Shown here one piece after another: positions 32,176-42,541 of a stretch of DNA of 64,000 bases. Each line of letters starts with the position of its first letter. Positions within the stretch are counted from its first letter, which is position 1. Below the pieces are notes generated by a model. The model was not told the origin of the DNA. It saw nothing but the letters and a program-made list of their open reading frames with translations, and did not search any database. Location of the stretch: positions 62,001 through 126,000 of the forward strand of contig RXJJ01000002.1 of assembly GCA_003963145.1 (NCBI GenBank). The letters are read 5' to 3'. This stretch comes from Bradyrhizobiaceae bacterium. Its GTDB lineage: Bacteria > Pseudomonadota > Alphaproteobacteria > Rhizobiales > Xanthobacteraceae. The position numbers and the translations under genes were made by a program.

Positions 32176-32877
32176 ATGAAAAAGATTTTGATCGCGGTTG
32201 CGTGGCTTGCTGCTACCTCCGGTGTGCAAGCCGCAGACATGACTGAAAGAACCTACGCCAAAGCGCCCGCATACGCCGCTCCGGTTTACAATTGGACCGG
32301 GTTCTACATCGGCGGCCATGTCGGCGGCGTGTTCGATACCAGCAACGGGTTTTCGACGACGACGATTATCGTGACCGGTTCTCATGACTCCTCGGCATTC
32401 ATGGGCGGTGGTCAGATCGGCGCGGACTATCAGTTCGCGCCGAACTGGGTCGCGGGCATCGAGGGACAGCTCTCCGCGTTGTCCAGCTATCATCACAGGT
32501 TTACCGACGGCGGCGGTGCATTCCGCGATCGGAACGATTGGCTCGCATCCGTCACGGGACGTTTCGGTTTCACCTGGGGGCCGGGCCTGATCTATGCCAA
32601 GGGCGGCGTCGCGTTTCGCGATAACGGGTTCGAGAAGTTCAACTCTACGGCGCCTCCGCCCATGTCGATCATGGCAGCCGGCCGCGATGGCACCGGCTAC
32701 ACGGTTGGCGGTGGTCTGGAGTATCTGTTCGCCCCGATGTGGTCGGCGAAGGTTGAATATCAGTATTATGGTTTCGGCACGACCAGCGTGACTTCAAACC
32801 TCGCCATCGTAAGCACCGTCCGTTACCGCGATGACACGCAGTCGGTGAAGGCCGGGCTCAACTATCACTTCAATTAA
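32176..32877 (+). CDS. Outer-membrane beta-barrel protein, second of tandem pair
   Basis: A 233-residue outer-membrane protein of the same Omp25/Omp31-like family as the gene before it. Signal peptide about 1-20 (cleaved after VQAAD), then NWTGFYIGGHVGGVF and alternating strands, ending GLNYHFN with the C-terminal aromatic-rich signature of barrels. The two tandem proteins share the start motif and overall layout but little else, so they are old duplicates. A strong intrinsic terminator follows. Confidence 0.86.
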   Translation: MKKILIAVAWLAATSGVQAADMTERTYAKAPAYAAPVYNWTGFYIGGHVGGVFDTSNGFSTTTIIVTGSHDSSAFMGGGQIGADYQFAPNWVAGIEGQLSALSSYHHRFTDGGGAFRDRNDWLASVTGRFGFTWGPGLIYAKGGVAFRDNGFEKFNSTAPPPMSIMAAGRDGTGYTVGGGLEYLFAPMWSAKVEYQYYGFGTTSVTSNLAIVSTVRYRDDTQSVKAGLNYHFN

Positions 32878-32918
32878 TTTGCGTTCGAGTTTGCTTTGTT
32901 CTGATGCCAGGACTGAAG

Positions 32919-32950
32919 CGAAGCCCGGCCATCGCGCCGGGCTTTTGTTT
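32919..32950 (+). terminator. Intrinsic terminator after the outer-membrane pair
   Basis: AGCCCGG at 32922-32928 pairs with CCGGGCT at 32937-32943, followed by TTTTGTTT. It closes the two-gene barrel unit. Confidence 0.85.
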
Positions 32951-33099
32951 GAAACCGTCGCAGCAGGGCAGATGCCGGCAGCCTCGTCAATCTGCGGATT
33001 TGGCAATAAGCGAATTGGCAGGTCGTCGATTTGACGCTTGTCAGGTGGACGCGCATCATATTTGCATGTGCGGGCTTGAGGCTTTGGGGGAGGCGGGAA

Positions 33100-33510
33100 G
33101 TGCGGCAAGATTTGCGGATCGTGACGACGCTCGCGTTCTTACTCGCGGCAACGCCAGCCTTCGCCCAGATTGTCGACGGCAATCGCGCCCTCAAGGCCTG
33201 CGAGGCGGAGGATAAATCCCAGATCACCTATTTCATCGCCGGCGTCATCGACACCGCGATGCACGACAAGGCGGCCGTGTTGTCGAAAAGCCTGAAATAC
33301 TCCGTGGACACGACGCCGGTGCCCCCGCAGTTGACCAAAAACATTCTCCAGGAGATGCGGTCGGTCTGCCTGAACTCCTCCGTGGAGCCGGAGCGGATCC
33401 GCGATGTGGTCTGCGGCTACATCAAGTCGAACCCGGCGATGCGAAACACGTCGGCGGCGAAGCTGACCCTTGAAGCACTGCAGTCGGTCTATCCCTGCGC
33501 ACCCCGCTAA
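33100..33510 (+). CDS. Rap1a/Tai-like small exported protein
   Basis: A 136-residue protein with a signal peptide (about 7-24, ending ATPAFAQ) and a helical domain of the Rap1a/Tai immunity-protein type: GNRALKACEA, FIAGVIDTA, a Pro-rich TTPVPPQLTKNILQEM and the closing LEALQSVYPC with the conserved C-terminal Pro-Cys. Some members protect against secreted peptidoglycan amidases, but most are uncharacterised; no effector gene is near, so an immunity role is not supported here. I chose the GTG at 33100, preceded by GGAGGCGGG; a GTG at 33121 is also possible. Confidence 0.68.
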   Translation: MRQDLRIVTTLAFLLAATPAFAQIVDGNRALKACEAEDKSQITYFIAGVIDTAMHDKAAVLSKSLKYSVDTTPVPPQLTKNILQEMRSVCLNSSVEPERIRDVVCGYIKSNPAMRNTSAAKLTLEALQSVYPCAPR

Positions 33511-33863
33511 GCGCGAGTCACGCACAAGCCGTTCCCCCACATGACAGTTCATGGCGCTTTAATCCGCGTTTAATGCGGATTTCATCCGCACCGGGTATGT
33601 CTCGCCGGGCGTTGGATCGCCCTGTGTTTGCCGCAACTCCGCCGCATGGTTGCCGCGGCGCAACGAATGTTGCGCGCTTGCTACAGTTCTTGAACATTTA
33701 ACCCTCGCCGCAGCTAGCCCTTGTGTGCGCCGCGATTTGGCCACACGCCTCCATGAAATCTTGTTCATGTAGCGTAGATGCCGCGTCTTGCGTGTGAATA
33801 AGCGAAAAACCACCTGTTTCTTGCAGGTTTTCGAGGATCACAGGCTCGCGGCAAGGGTGTGAG
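33511..33863 (+). other. Gene-free gap upstream of ilvD
   Basis: About 350 bases without a supportable gene. The last 150 bases are less GC-rich and must hold the ilvD promoter and leader. I see a small palindrome GTTCTTGAAC near 33686 but no attenuator-like run of branched-chain amino acid codons and no known riboswitch. Confidence 0.4.
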
Positions 33864-35588
33864 ATGGACGCGAAGACCACCATCAAGGCAAGGCTGCCGA
33901 GCCGTCATGTGACGGAAGGTCCCGCGCGTGCGCCGCATCGCTCCTACCTCTACGCCATGGGGCTCTCCACCGAGCAGATTCACCAGCCTTTTGTTGGGGT
34001 TGCGTCGTGCTGGAACGAGGCCGCGCCGTGCAATATCTCGCTGATGCGCCAGGCCCAGGCGGCCAAGAAGGGCGTCGCCGCCGCCGGCGGCACGCCGCGC
34101 GAGTTCTGCACCATCACCGTCACCGACGGCATCGCGATGGGCCATGAGGGCATGCGCTCCTCGCTGCCGTCGCGCGAAACCATTGCCGATTCAGTGGAAT
34201 TGACCGTGCGCGGGCATTCCTATGACGCGCTGGTGGGACTCGCCGGTTGCGACAAGTCGCTGCCCGGCATGATGATGGCGATGTGCCGTCTGAATATCCC
34301 GTCGGTATTCATTTACGGCGGCTCGATCCTGCCGGGCAATTTCCGCGGCCAGCAGGTCACTGTGCAGGACATGTTCGAGGCAGTCGGCAAACACTCGGTC
34401 GGCGCCATGTCCGACGAGGACCTCGATGAAATCGAGCGCGTGGCGTGCCCGTCAGCAGGCGCATGCGGCGCGCAGTTCACTGCCAACACCATGGCGACCG
34501 TGTCCGAAGCCATTGGTCTGGCACTGCCTTATTCGGCCGGCGCGCCGGCGCCTTATGAAATCCGCGATTCATTTTGCACCGCAGCGGGCGAAAAGGTGAT
34601 GGAGCTGATCCGCTCCAACATCCGCCCGCGCGACGTCGTTACCCGCAAGGCTTTGGAAAATGCCGCCGCGGTCGTCGCCGCGTCCGGCGGATCGACCAAT
34701 GCCGCGCTGCATCTGCCCGCCATCGCGCATGAGTGCGGAATCGAATTCGACCTGTTCGACGTGGCCGAAATCTTCAAAAAGACACCTTATGTCGCGGATC
34801 TGAAACCCGGTGGCCGTTATGTGGCCAAAGATATGTTTGAAGCTGGCGGCATCCCGCTTCTGATGAAAACGCTGCTGGACAACGGTTTTCTGCACGGTGA
34901 CTGCCTGACGGTTACCGGCCGAACGATGGCCGAGAACCTGAAAGGCGTGAAATGGAATCCGCATCAGGACGTGGTGCGTCCAGCGGACAAGCCGATCACC
35001 GTCACCGGCGGCGTTGTGGGTCTGAAAGGCAATCTCGCGCCGGATGGTGCGATCGTGAAAGTCGCCGGAATGTCGGAGCTTAAATTCACCGGGCCAGCGC
35101 GGTGCTTCGATTGCGAAGAGGATGCGTTCGAGGCGGTGGACAAGCGCACCTACAAGGAAGGCGACGTCATCGTCATCCGTTACGAGGGTCCGAAAGGCGG
35201 CCCGGGGATGCGCGAAATGCTTGCAACCACCGCGGCGCTTTACGGGCAGGGTATGGGCGGCAAGGTCGCGCTGATCACCGACGGCCGTTTTTCCGGTGCC
35301 ACGCGCGGCTTCTGCGTCGGCCATGTCGGCCCGGAGGCGGCGGTCGGCGGTCCGATCGCTCTCATTCGCGACGGCGACATCATCGAACTCGACGCGGTCA
35401 ACGGCACACTCGGCGTGAAGCTGAGCGAGGCCGAACTGGCCGAGCGCAGGAAGTCGTGGAAGCCGCGTGAGACGGGGGCGGGATCGGGCGTGTTGTGGAA
35501 GTACGCGCAGCAGGTGGGACCGGCGCTCAAGGGCGCTGTGACCCATCCGGGCGGCGCGGGCGAGAAGGCGTGTTATGCGGACATCTAG
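33864..35588 (+). CDS. ilvD: Dihydroxy-acid dehydratase
   Basis: Iron-sulfur enzyme of branched-chain amino acid synthesis, dehydrating dihydroxyisovalerate and dihydroxymethylvalerate. The 574-residue protein carries the cluster cysteines Cys56 (EAAPCNIS), Cys129 ([10 protein letters not shown]) and Cys201 ([10 protein letters not shown]). The C-terminal half has the family stretch [12 protein letters not shown] and [21 protein letters not shown]. It ends overlapping the next gene by 14 bases. Length and composition are normal. Confidence 0.97.
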   Translation: MDAKTTIKARLPSRHVTEGPARAPHRSYLYAMGLSTEQIHQPFVGVASCWNEAAPCNISLMRQAQAAKKGVAAAGGTPREFCTITVTDGIAMGHEGMRSSLPSRETIADSVELTVRGHSYDALVGLAGCDKSLPGMMMAMCRLNIPSVFIYGGSILPGNFRGQQVTVQDMFEAVGKHSVGAMSDEDLDEIERVACPSAGACGAQFTANTMATVSEAIGLALPYSAGAPAPYEIRDSFCTAAGEKVMELIRSNIRPRDVVTRKALENAAAVVAASGGSTNAALHLPAIAHECGIEFDLFDVAEIFKKTPYVADLKPGGRYVAKDMFEAGGIPLLMKTLLDNGFLHGDCLTVTGRTMAENLKGVKWNPHQDVVRPADKPITVTGGVVGLKGNLAPDGAIVKVAGMSELKFTGPARCFDCEEDAFEAVDKRTYKEGDVIVIRYEGPKGGPGMREMLATTAALYGQGMGGKVALITDGRFSGATRGFCVGHVGPEAAVGGPIALIRDGDIIELDAVNGTLGVKLSEAELAERRKSWKPRETGAGSGVLWKYAQQVGPALKGAVTHPGGAGEKACYADI

Positions 35589-36393
35589 GCGTGCTGTCAG
35601 CGTTGCGTGGGTTGCGTTCGCGATTTTCGCGATGACGCCGATCTATGCGTTCGACGGGACCAAGGAGCCGACAGATACGTCCGCCGCCGTTGCGGCCGTT
35701 CCTCCTGGCGCCATGACCAACAAGCCGGTGCCGCCGGCCGACATTCCGCAGCCGACGGCGCTTTCAACGCTGCAATATGCCGCCGAGGACGGTCATCCCG
35801 CCGCGCAGTGGAAACTCGGGCGCATGTACGCAGACGGCATCGTGGTGCCGCGCGACGATCTGCGTGCCTTCGACTATTTCAGCAAGATCGCCAACCAGCA
35901 TGCCGACGACAGTCCTTCGGCGCCGCAGGCTTCCATCGTGGCCAATGCGTTCGTCGCGCTCGGCCGCTATTACTCCACCGGCATTCCGGGCACGCGCATC
36001 AAGGCCGATCCCGAGCGGGCGCGCGAGATGTTTTCCTACGCCGCGTCCTATTTCGGCAATGCCGATGCCCAGTACGATCTGGCGCGGATGTATCTGAACG
36101 GCACCGGAATGCCGCGCGATCCGAAATACGGCGCGCGCTGGCTGGGCCTCGCCGCGCAGAAAGGCCAGCATCAGGCGCAGGCATTGCTCGGGCAGATGCT
36201 GTTCAACGGCGATCATCTGCAGCGCCAGGCCGCGCGCGGTCTGATGTGGTTGACGCTGGCGCAGGAAAACGCCACGCCGGACGAAGCCTGGATTCATGAC
36301 AGCTATAACGCCGCGCTGGAAAAGGCGTCCGAGGACGATCGCGCGATGGCGCTGCAAATGCTGCAGCGCTGGGTGCAGGGCCGCCGCGACTAG
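35575..36393 (+). CDS. Exported Sel1-repeat protein (ExoR-like)
   Basis: A 272-residue protein with a signal peptide (about 1-25, ending IYAFDG) and Sel1-type repeats from about residue 62 ([67 protein letters not shown]). Size and layout match ExoR, the periplasmic regulator of exopolysaccharide in rhizobia, but other Sel1 proteins have the same layout and I do not assign it firmly. It overlaps ilvD by 14 bases and may be translationally coupled. Confidence 0.75.
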   Translation: MRTSRRAVSVAWVAFAIFAMTPIYAFDGTKEPTDTSAAVAAVPPGAMTNKPVPPADIPQPTALSTLQYAAEDGHPAAQWKLGRMYADGIVVPRDDLRAFDYFSKIANQHADDSPSAPQASIVANAFVALGRYYSTGIPGTRIKADPERAREMFSYAASYFGNADAQYDLARMYLNGTGMPRDPKYGARWLGLAAQKGQHQAQALLGQMLFNGDHLQRQAARGLMWLTLAQENATPDEAWIHDSYNAALEKASEDDRAMALQMLQRWVQGRRD

Positions 36394-36409
36394 TCCTTGT
36401 TCGTGTCCG

Positions 36410-37195
36410 TTAATTGAAATTCAGATCAGCCCAGACCGGCACGTGGTCTGACGCCTTTTCCCAACCGCGAACATGCTTGTCGATGCCAAGATCGAGCAGG
36501 CGGTCGCTCGCCTGTGGCGACAGCAGAAGATGATCGATGCGGATGCCATTGTTCTTCTGCCAGGCGCCGGCCTGATAGTCCCAGAAGGTATATTGCTTCG
36601 CCTCGTCCGAGACGGCGCGGAAGGCGTCCGTCAGGCCGAGATTGATGAGTGACTGGAATTTCTGCCGTGTCTGCGGAAGGAATAGCGCGTCGCCGAGCCA
36701 GGCCTGCGGGTTATACACATCGGCAGGTGTCGGAATGACGTTGAAGTCGCCGGCGAGCACGAACGGCTCTTCGGATTTCAGCCGGTTTTTCGCATAGGCG
36801 ATCAGCCGGTCCATCCATTTCAGCTTGTAGGGATATTTGTCGCTGTCGACGGGATTGCCGTTCGGCAGATACAGGCATGCGATGCGGAAGGTGCCGTGCT
36901 TGTGCGACACGACGCCTTCCAGAAAGCGCGCGTGCAAATCCTCGGCATCACCGGCAAGTTGCGGTTTGGTTTCGTCGAACGGGAATTTTGACAAAAGCGC
37001 AACGCCGTTGAAGGTCTTCTGTCCGTGGGTGACGACGTTATAGCCGAGCGCCTCGATCGGCTCGCGCGGAAACGCCTCGTCGAGACATTTGATTTCCTGC
37101 AGGCAAACGATGTCGGGCTCGCGCTCCTTCAGCCATGTCACGAGATGATCGAGCCGCTGGCGGATCGAATTCACGTTCCATGTCGCGATCCGCAT
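36410..37195 (-). CDS. xthA: Exodeoxyribonuclease III
   Basis: AP endonuclease and 3'-phosphatase of base excision repair, cytoplasmic. The 261-residue protein starts MRIATWNVNSIRQRL and carries catalytic Glu34 (LQEIKC), the GDFNVIPT loop and the C-terminal His251 (SDHVPVWADL), all standard. I chose the ATG at 37195; in-frame sequence continues upstream to 37264 but without family similarity. It is 11 bases downstream of erpA on the same strand. Confidence 0.96.
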   Translation of the reverse strand: MRIATWNVNSIRQRLDHLVTWLKEREPDIVCLQEIKCLDEAFPREPIEALGYNVVTHGQKTFNGVALLSKFPFDETKPQLAGDAEDLHARFLEGVVSHKHGTFRIACLYLPNGNPVDSDKYPYKLKWMDRLIAYAKNRLKSEEPFVLAGDFNVIPTPADVYNPQAWLGDALFLPQTRQKFQSLINLGLTDAFRAVSDEAKQYTFWDYQAGAWQKNNGIRIDHLLLSPQASDRLLDLGIDKHVRGWEKASDHVPVWADLNFN

Positions 37196-37205
37196 GACAG
37201 ATGCG

Positions 37206-37553
37206 TCAGATCGAGAAACTGGTGCCGCAGCCGCAGGAGGCGGTCGCGTTGGGATTGTTGACACGGAACGACGCGCCGATCAGATCGTCGACGAAATCGA
37301 CCTCGGAGCCGGCGAGGAAAGGAACGGAAGAGGGGTCCACCAGCACCACGGCGGCATCGCGTGCGATCACCAGATCGTCCTCGGCCTGTGCGTGGTCGAT
37401 GTCGAACTTGTACTGAAAGCCCGAGCAGCCGCCGCCCTCGACGCTGATCCGCAGCTTGGCGTCCTTGCCCTCGTTTTTCAGGATTTCCCCGATCCGGCGC
37501 GCTGCCCGTTCGGAAATCGTCACATGTGCAGTTTCAGTTGCAGTCTCGGTCAC
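37206..37553 (-). CDS. erpA: Iron-sulfur cluster insertion protein ErpA
   Basis: A-type iron-sulfur carrier that delivers [4Fe-4S] clusters to target enzymes. The 115-residue protein has the three cluster cysteines Cys43 (GGGCSGFQY), Cys107 and Cys109 (ASCGCGTSF). The start is a GTG at 37553. A Thr-rich short N-terminus precedes VTISERAARRIGEIL. Divergent from dgt, together with xthA on the minus strand; the same erpA-dgt-argS order is common in rhizobia. Confidence 0.95.
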   Translation of the reverse strand: MTETATETAHVTISERAARRIGEILKNEGKDAKLRISVEGGGCSGFQYKFDIDHAQAEDDLVIARDAAVVLVDPSSVPFLAGSEVDFVDDLIGASFRVNNPNATASCGCGTSFSI

Positions 37554-37698
37554 GACATGTCTCCGTACGCAGGCTTGTCGCAGTCCTGCGTTTGAATATC
37601 CGCTCAGGCATAGTTAAGTGCGCCGGGCGCAGGAATCAAACGCTTGAGCTTCACTTTAGCGGTATTCCGCGGGCGCAAAGTTCGAGGACTATAATCAT

Positions 37699-38907
37699 AT
37701 GTCGGTTGGAATGGCGGCGGCTCCGGTGCCTTACGGCTGCGACCCGTTGCGCTCGCGCGGGCGCAGGTTCAGCGAGCCGCCAAGCCGCCATCGCAGCCCC
37801 TTCCGGCGCGACTGCGACCGGGTGATCCATTCCACGGCCTTCCGCCGGCTCAAGCACAAGACCCAGGTTTTCATCTTTCATGAAGGCGATCACTATCGTA
37901 CCCGGCTGACCCATACGCTCGAAGTGGCGCAGATCGCGCGTGCGCTGGCGAGACAACTCGGTCTGGACGAGGATTTGACAGAGACTCTGGCGCTGGCGCA
38001 CGATCTTGGACATACGCCGTTCGGGCATGCCGGCGAGCGGGCGCTTGACGCCTGCCTGAAGGACCATGGCGGGTTCGATCATAACGCGCAGTCGCTGCGT
38101 GTGGTGACCGAGCTCGAGCGGCGCTATCCCGATTTCGACGGTCTCAACCTGACCTGGGAGGCGCTGGAAGGCATCGTCAAGCACAACGGCCCGCTGATCG
38201 ATCGCGCGGGACAACCGGCGGCCCGCTATCGCGAGGAGGGCATTCCGCTCGGCATCGCCAATTATGTCCGCGAGCATGACCTCGATCTGGCGACCTATGC
38301 TTCGCTGGAAGCGCAGGTGGCGGCGATTGCCGATGACATCGCCTACAACGCGCATGACATCGACGACGGATTGCGGGCAGGGCTGTTTACGGTCGATGAT
38401 CTTGGCATCGTGCCGTTGATCTCGGACATCAACGCGCGGGTGGCTGCGCGCTACCCGTCGCTGGATGAAGCAAGACGCGGCTCTGAGCTTGTGCGCGAAC
38501 TAATCTCCCATCTGATCGAGGCCGTTTACGCGGAGACAGGGCGCCGCGCCGCCAGGGCGCAGCCGCAGTCGGCCGACGACGTGCGCCATCTCGATCATCC
38601 TCTCGCCGTCTTTCCCGCCGATGTCGCAAGCGAGGAAAAGGCGATCAAGTCATTCCTCTGGGAGCATATGTACCGGCATGAGCGGGTGATGCGGGTGATG
38701 AAAGAGGCCGAAGCTCTCGTGGCCGACCTGTTCCATCGCTACCACGATCATCCCTCCGATCTTCCCGCCGAGTGGGCGTCCGATCTCGGCCGGGACAACG
38801 AGACCGGCCGCGCCCGGCGGATCGGCGATTTCATCGCCGGCATGACCGACAATTATGCTATGTCGGAGTACGCTCGGCTCTTTGACTCGCCCCCTGAATT
38901 GCGTTAG
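37699..38907 (+). CDS. dgt: dGTP triphosphohydrolase-like protein
   Basis: HD-superfamily enzyme that cleaves dGTP or other dNTPs to the nucleoside plus triphosphate, adjusting nucleotide pools. The 402-residue protein shows the metal-binding His72 ([10 protein letters not shown]) and the His101-Asp102 pair ([15 protein letters not shown]), plus the [10 protein letters not shown] stretch that is typical of the dGTPase group. Closely followed by argS. A dNTP-hydrolysing role could also contribute to phage defence, but this is a common housekeeping gene in the group. Confidence 0.93.
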   Translation: MSVGMAAAPVPYGCDPLRSRGRRFSEPPSRHRSPFRRDCDRVIHSTAFRRLKHKTQVFIFHEGDHYRTRLTHTLEVAQIARALARQLGLDEDLTETLALAHDLGHTPFGHAGERALDACLKDHGGFDHNAQSLRVVTELERRYPDFDGLNLTWEALEGIVKHNGPLIDRAGQPAARYREEGIPLGIANYVREHDLDLATYASLEAQVAAIADDIAYNAHDIDDGLRAGLFTVDDLGIVPLISDINARVAARYPSLDEARRGSELVRELISHLIEAVYAETGRRAARAQPQSADDVRHLDHPLAVFPADVASEEKAIKSFLWEHMYRHERVMRVMKEAEALVADLFHRYHDHPSDLPAEWASDLGRDNETGRARRIGDFIAGMTDNYAMSEYARLFDSPPELR

Positions 38908-38936
38908 GCGGCGGGCCTTATTTCACAGGAGCCAGA

Positions 38937-40736
38937 ATGTCTTCGGGTCTCAGCAGCACGCCCACGCATCTCTTTGCCGACATGCTCGCGCGTGTGCAGG
39001 GCGTTTGCCGCGCCCTGATCGCGGACAAGGTGCTGCCCGAAGGGGTCGATCTGTCGCGCCTGGTGGTCGAGCCGCCACGCGAGGCGAGCCATGGCGACAT
39101 GGCGACGAATGCGGCGATGGTGCTGGCGAAGGATGCCAAAGCGAAACCGCGCGATCTCGCCGAGAAGATTGCGGACAAATTGCGCGCCGATCCTCTGATC
39201 GAGAAGGTCGACGTTGCCGGTCCTGGCTTCATCAATCTGACGCTGAAGCCAGCCGCGTGGGCGGACGCGCTGCGGGCGGTATTGCGCGATGGCGATGCCT
39301 ATGGCCGCAGCGCCATCGGCGCGGGAGAAAAGATCAACGTCGAATATGTGTCCGCCAATCCGACCGGGCCGATGCATGTCGGCCACTGCCGCGGCGCGGT
39401 GTTCGGCGACGCGCTCGCCAGTCTGCTTGCGTTTGCAGGCTATGACGTCACGCGCGAATACTACATCAACGATGCCGGCGCTCAGGTCGATGTGCTGGCG
39501 CGCTCGTCCTTCCTGCGTTACCGCGAAGCGCTCGGCGAGACTATCGGCGATATTCCGGAAGGACTTTATCCCGGCGATTATCTCAAACCGGTCGGCGAGG
39601 CGCTGGCGAAAGAATTCGGCGACAAGCTGTTAAAGCAGACCGAAGCCGAATGGCTGCCGGCTGTGCGTGCGAAGTCCATCGCCATGATGATGGACATGAT
39701 CAGGGGCGATCTCGCCGCGCTCAACATCAAGCATGACGTGTTCTTTTCTGAACGCTCGCTGATCGAGGGCGGCGAGGACCTTGTCGGCGAAACCATTGCC
39801 GGTCTGCGCGCCAAGGGCGATGTTTATGAAGGCCGGCTGCCGCCGCCAAAAGGCGCGCCGGTCGAGGATTACGAAGACCGCGAACAGACGCTGTTCCGCG
39901 CCACCGCGTTCGGCGATGACGTCGATCGTCCGCTCAGGAAGTCGGACGGTTCCTACACCTATTTCGCGTCCGACATCGCCTATCACAAGACCAAGTTCGA
40001 TCGTGGCTTTCGCAACATGGTGGATGTGTGGGGCGCCGATCATGGTGGCTACATCAAGCGCGTGCAGGCCGCGATCAAGGCTGTCACGAATGGCGAGGGC
40101 GCGCTGGATGTGAAGATCGTGCAGCTCGTCAAGCTGTTGCGCAACGGCGAGCCGGTAAAGATGTCCAAGCGCGCCGGCGATTTCGTCACGTTGCGCGAGG
40201 TCGTCGATGAGGTCGGCTCCGACGCGGTGCGCTTCATGATGCTGTTCCGCAAAAACGATGCGGTGCTCGATTTCGATCTCGCCAAGGTGCTGGAACAGTC
40301 CCGGGACAACCCCGTATTCTACGTCCAGTACGGGCACGCGCGCGGGCATTCGATTTTCAAGAACGCGCGTGAGGTGGTTCCATCATTGCCGGAAAGCGCC
40401 CCCGAACGGCTGCAATTTCTGCAGGGCGCGGCGGTCGAGCGGTTGACCGATCCGGCGGAAATTTCACTGATCCGCCAGCTTGCGCTTTTCCCGCGCATGT
40501 TGGAGGCTGCCGCTTTGGCGCATGAACCGCACCGAATCGCCTTTTTCCTTTATGATGTTGCCAGTGAGTTTCATGCGCTGTGGACCAAGGGTCGCGATAC
40601 GCCTCATTTACGCTTCATTATCGAGAATGATGCAGAAATCACAATCGCGCGACTGGCCTTGGTTCAGGGCGTCGTCTCGGTCCTGGCTTCCGGCCTTGCC
40701 ATTCTCGGCGTCCAAGCCCCGAACGAGATGCGATAA
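38937..40736 (+). CDS. argS: Arginyl-tRNA synthetase
   Basis: Class I synthetase charging tRNA-Arg. The 599-residue protein has the HIGH-type motif in [18 protein letters not shown], the KMSK-type motif in [14 protein letters not shown], and the C-terminal DALR anticodon-binding domain (about 480-599). The start ATG at 38937 follows AGGAG. It is 29 bases after dgt and 114 bases before the SPOR-domain gene. Length and composition are normal. Confidence 0.97.
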   Translation: MSSGLSSTPTHLFADMLARVQGVCRALIADKVLPEGVDLSRLVVEPPREASHGDMATNAAMVLAKDAKAKPRDLAEKIADKLRADPLIEKVDVAGPGFINLTLKPAAWADALRAVLRDGDAYGRSAIGAGEKINVEYVSANPTGPMHVGHCRGAVFGDALASLLAFAGYDVTREYYINDAGAQVDVLARSSFLRYREALGETIGDIPEGLYPGDYLKPVGEALAKEFGDKLLKQTEAEWLPAVRAKSIAMMMDMIRGDLAALNIKHDVFFSERSLIEGGEDLVGETIAGLRAKGDVYEGRLPPPKGAPVEDYEDREQTLFRATAFGDDVDRPLRKSDGSYTYFASDIAYHKTKFDRGFRNMVDVWGADHGGYIKRVQAAIKAVTNGEGALDVKIVQLVKLLRNGEPVKMSKRAGDFVTLREVVDEVGSDAVRFMMLFRKNDAVLDFDLAKVLEQSRDNPVFYVQYGHARGHSIFKNAREVVPSLPESAPERLQFLQGAAVERLTDPAEISLIRQLALFPRMLEAAALAHEPHRIAFFLYDVASEFHALWTKGRDTPHLRFIIENDAEITIARLALVQGVVSVLASGLAILGVQAPNEMR

Positions 40737-40850
40737 GGGGATTTGCTGTCTGCGCGGGGACTCGCGGCGGCATCGAGAAGCGGCATTTATGGCGCCGCCG
40801 GGTTAGACCGGTCGCGCCGGAGCCGCTCCCGAAGGGGATGCAAGATCATC

Positions 40851-42485
40851 ATGCCAGACCGATATCGCGACAGGCCTCCGTTTCCGCCGGATGACGATTA
40901 CCGGGACCAGCGCTACCCGCCGGAGGCCGAATCCGACCCGCTGGCCGAACTGGCGCGTCTGATCGGCCAGACCGATCCGTTCTCGAACTTCGGCCGCGAA
41001 CACACAGCGCAGCCGCAACACGGCGATGCGCGCGATCAGCAGGACTATGCCGACGACAATTACGGGCAGGGTTACGATCCGCGCGGCTACGACACGCAGG
41101 GTGGTTATGATACCGGCGGCTATGACACGCGGGGCTACGATCAGCATGCCGGGCAGGGCGGCTATGCTCAAAGCGGCCATGCTCAGGGTAGTTACGATCA
41201 TCAGGGCTACGGCCAGCCCGCCTATCAGCCCGCCGCCCATGAACCGGCAGCTTATGACACGCCCGCCTATGACGATCCGCAACCCGGTCCGCCGTCCTGG
41301 ATGCGGCATGCGAAGCCTGCCGCGCCGCTGAACGGGCGATCCTACGACGATGGCCTGAATGATCTTCGCGCCGAGCGCGATCCGGCGCCCTATGCGCGTG
41401 GCGGTTATGACCCGCAGCCGCAATTCGATGACCCGCGTTTCGATCAGCCGCAGGATCCGCACGGCCGCTACGACGACGTTCTTTACGGCGAGCATCCCGC
41501 GCAACGCCGCGACCCACGCTATGATAGCGATCAGCGCTACGATCAGCGCGGCTACGAAACTGACGATTATGCCGAGGAACCGCCGGTCAGGCCGCGCCGC
41601 GGCGGCACGATGACGGTTTTTGTGGTTCTGGCTCTGGCGGTGCTCGGCACGGCGGGCGCCTATGCCTATCGTTCGTTTGTCGGTTCGCCCCGCAGCGGTG
41701 AGCCGCCGATCATCCGGGCCGACGCCGGTCCGAACAAGATCATTCCGCCATCGCAAAGTGACGGCAAGCAGATCACCGACCGCGTTGGCGACAGGACCGG
41801 CGAGCGCATGGTATCGCGCGAGGAACAGCCGGTCGACGTCAACGGACAGCCGAACGGCCCGCGCGTGGTCTTCCCGCCGCTTTCGCAAAACACGTCGCCG
41901 CCGACCACCTCGGCGGTATCGCCTGACCAGCGTCCCACCGGTCCGGGCATCGGCAACGGCACCGTCAGCGGCGACGAGCCGCGCAAGATTCGTACGCTGA
42001 CCATTCGTCCCGACGGTACGACCGACACGGCCTCTGTGGCCTCATCATCACCTGCGTCCGCCGCTGCACCGCCTGCGCGTACAATCCCGTTAGCCGGCAC
42101 ACGCAATGCCCCTCCTGCCGCTGCGAGTGCGCCGATGGCACTGACGCCGCAGACCGATCAGACTGCGCCGTCTGCCGCCCCGGCACCGCGCGCGCGGGTG
42201 GCTTCCGTAAATCCCTCGACATCCGCGCCCGTCGCGGGCGGTTCCTACGTGCAGGTATCATCGCAGAAGAGCGAGGCCGATGCGCTGGCGTCCTACAAGG
42301 TGCTGCAGGGCAAGTATGGCGCTATTCTCGGCTCGCGCTCGCCGGTGGTGCGCCGCGCGGACCTTGGCGACAAGGGCGTCTATTACCGTGCAATGGTCGG
42401 TCCCTTCGGGACCACGGAGGAGGCGACCCAGTTCTGCCTCAATCTGCAGTCCGCCGGCGGCAAGTGCATCGTCCAGAGGAATTAA
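40851..42485 (+). CDS. SPOR-domain cell-division protein
   Basis: A 544-residue bitopic protein that binds septal peptidoglycan. The cytoplasmic N-terminus (about 1-245) is highly charged and Tyr/Asp/Gln-rich with tandem repeats such as GYDTQGGYDTGGYDTRGYD (about 80-100). One membrane helix follows (about 252-272, MTVFVVLALAVLGTAGAYAY), then a periplasmic Pro/Ala linker and a C-terminal SPOR domain (about 465-544). I chose the ATG at 40851. The position argS-SPOR-nagZ-scpA is conserved in alphaproteobacteria, and the gene resembles the division protein also called DipM/SPOR partner genes. Confidence 0.88.
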   Translation: MPDRYRDRPPFPPDDDYRDQRYPPEAESDPLAELARLIGQTDPFSNFGREHTAQPQHGDARDQQDYADDNYGQGYDPRGYDTQGGYDTGGYDTRGYDQHAGQGGYAQSGHAQGSYDHQGYGQPAYQPAAHEPAAYDTPAYDDPQPGPPSWMRHAKPAAPLNGRSYDDGLNDLRAERDPAPYARGGYDPQPQFDDPRFDQPQDPHGRYDDVLYGEHPAQRRDPRYDSDQRYDQRGYETDDYAEEPPVRPRRGGTMTVFVVLALAVLGTAGAYAYRSFVGSPRSGEPPIIRADAGPNKIIPPSQSDGKQITDRVGDRTGERMVSREEQPVDVNGQPNGPRVVFPPLSQNTSPPTTSAVSPDQRPTGPGIGNGTVSGDEPRKIRTLTIRPDGTTDTASVASSSPASAAAPPARTIPLAGTRNAPPAAASAPMALTPQTDQTAPSAAPAPRARVASVNPSTSAPVAGGSYVQVSSQKSEADALASYKVLQGKYGAILGSRSPVVRRADLGDKGVYYRAMVGPFGTTEEATQFCLNLQSAGGKCIVQRN

Positions 42486-42541
42486 CAGCGGTTTTGACCA
42501 CTGTTATTGACCCCCGGGAGTACGCGGGCTAATCGCCCGTC

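Noticed and set aside
37699-38907. dgt as a phage-defence gene
   Set aside because: It sits in the conserved erpA-dgt-argS order with normal composition, so a housekeeping dNTPase is the simpler reading.
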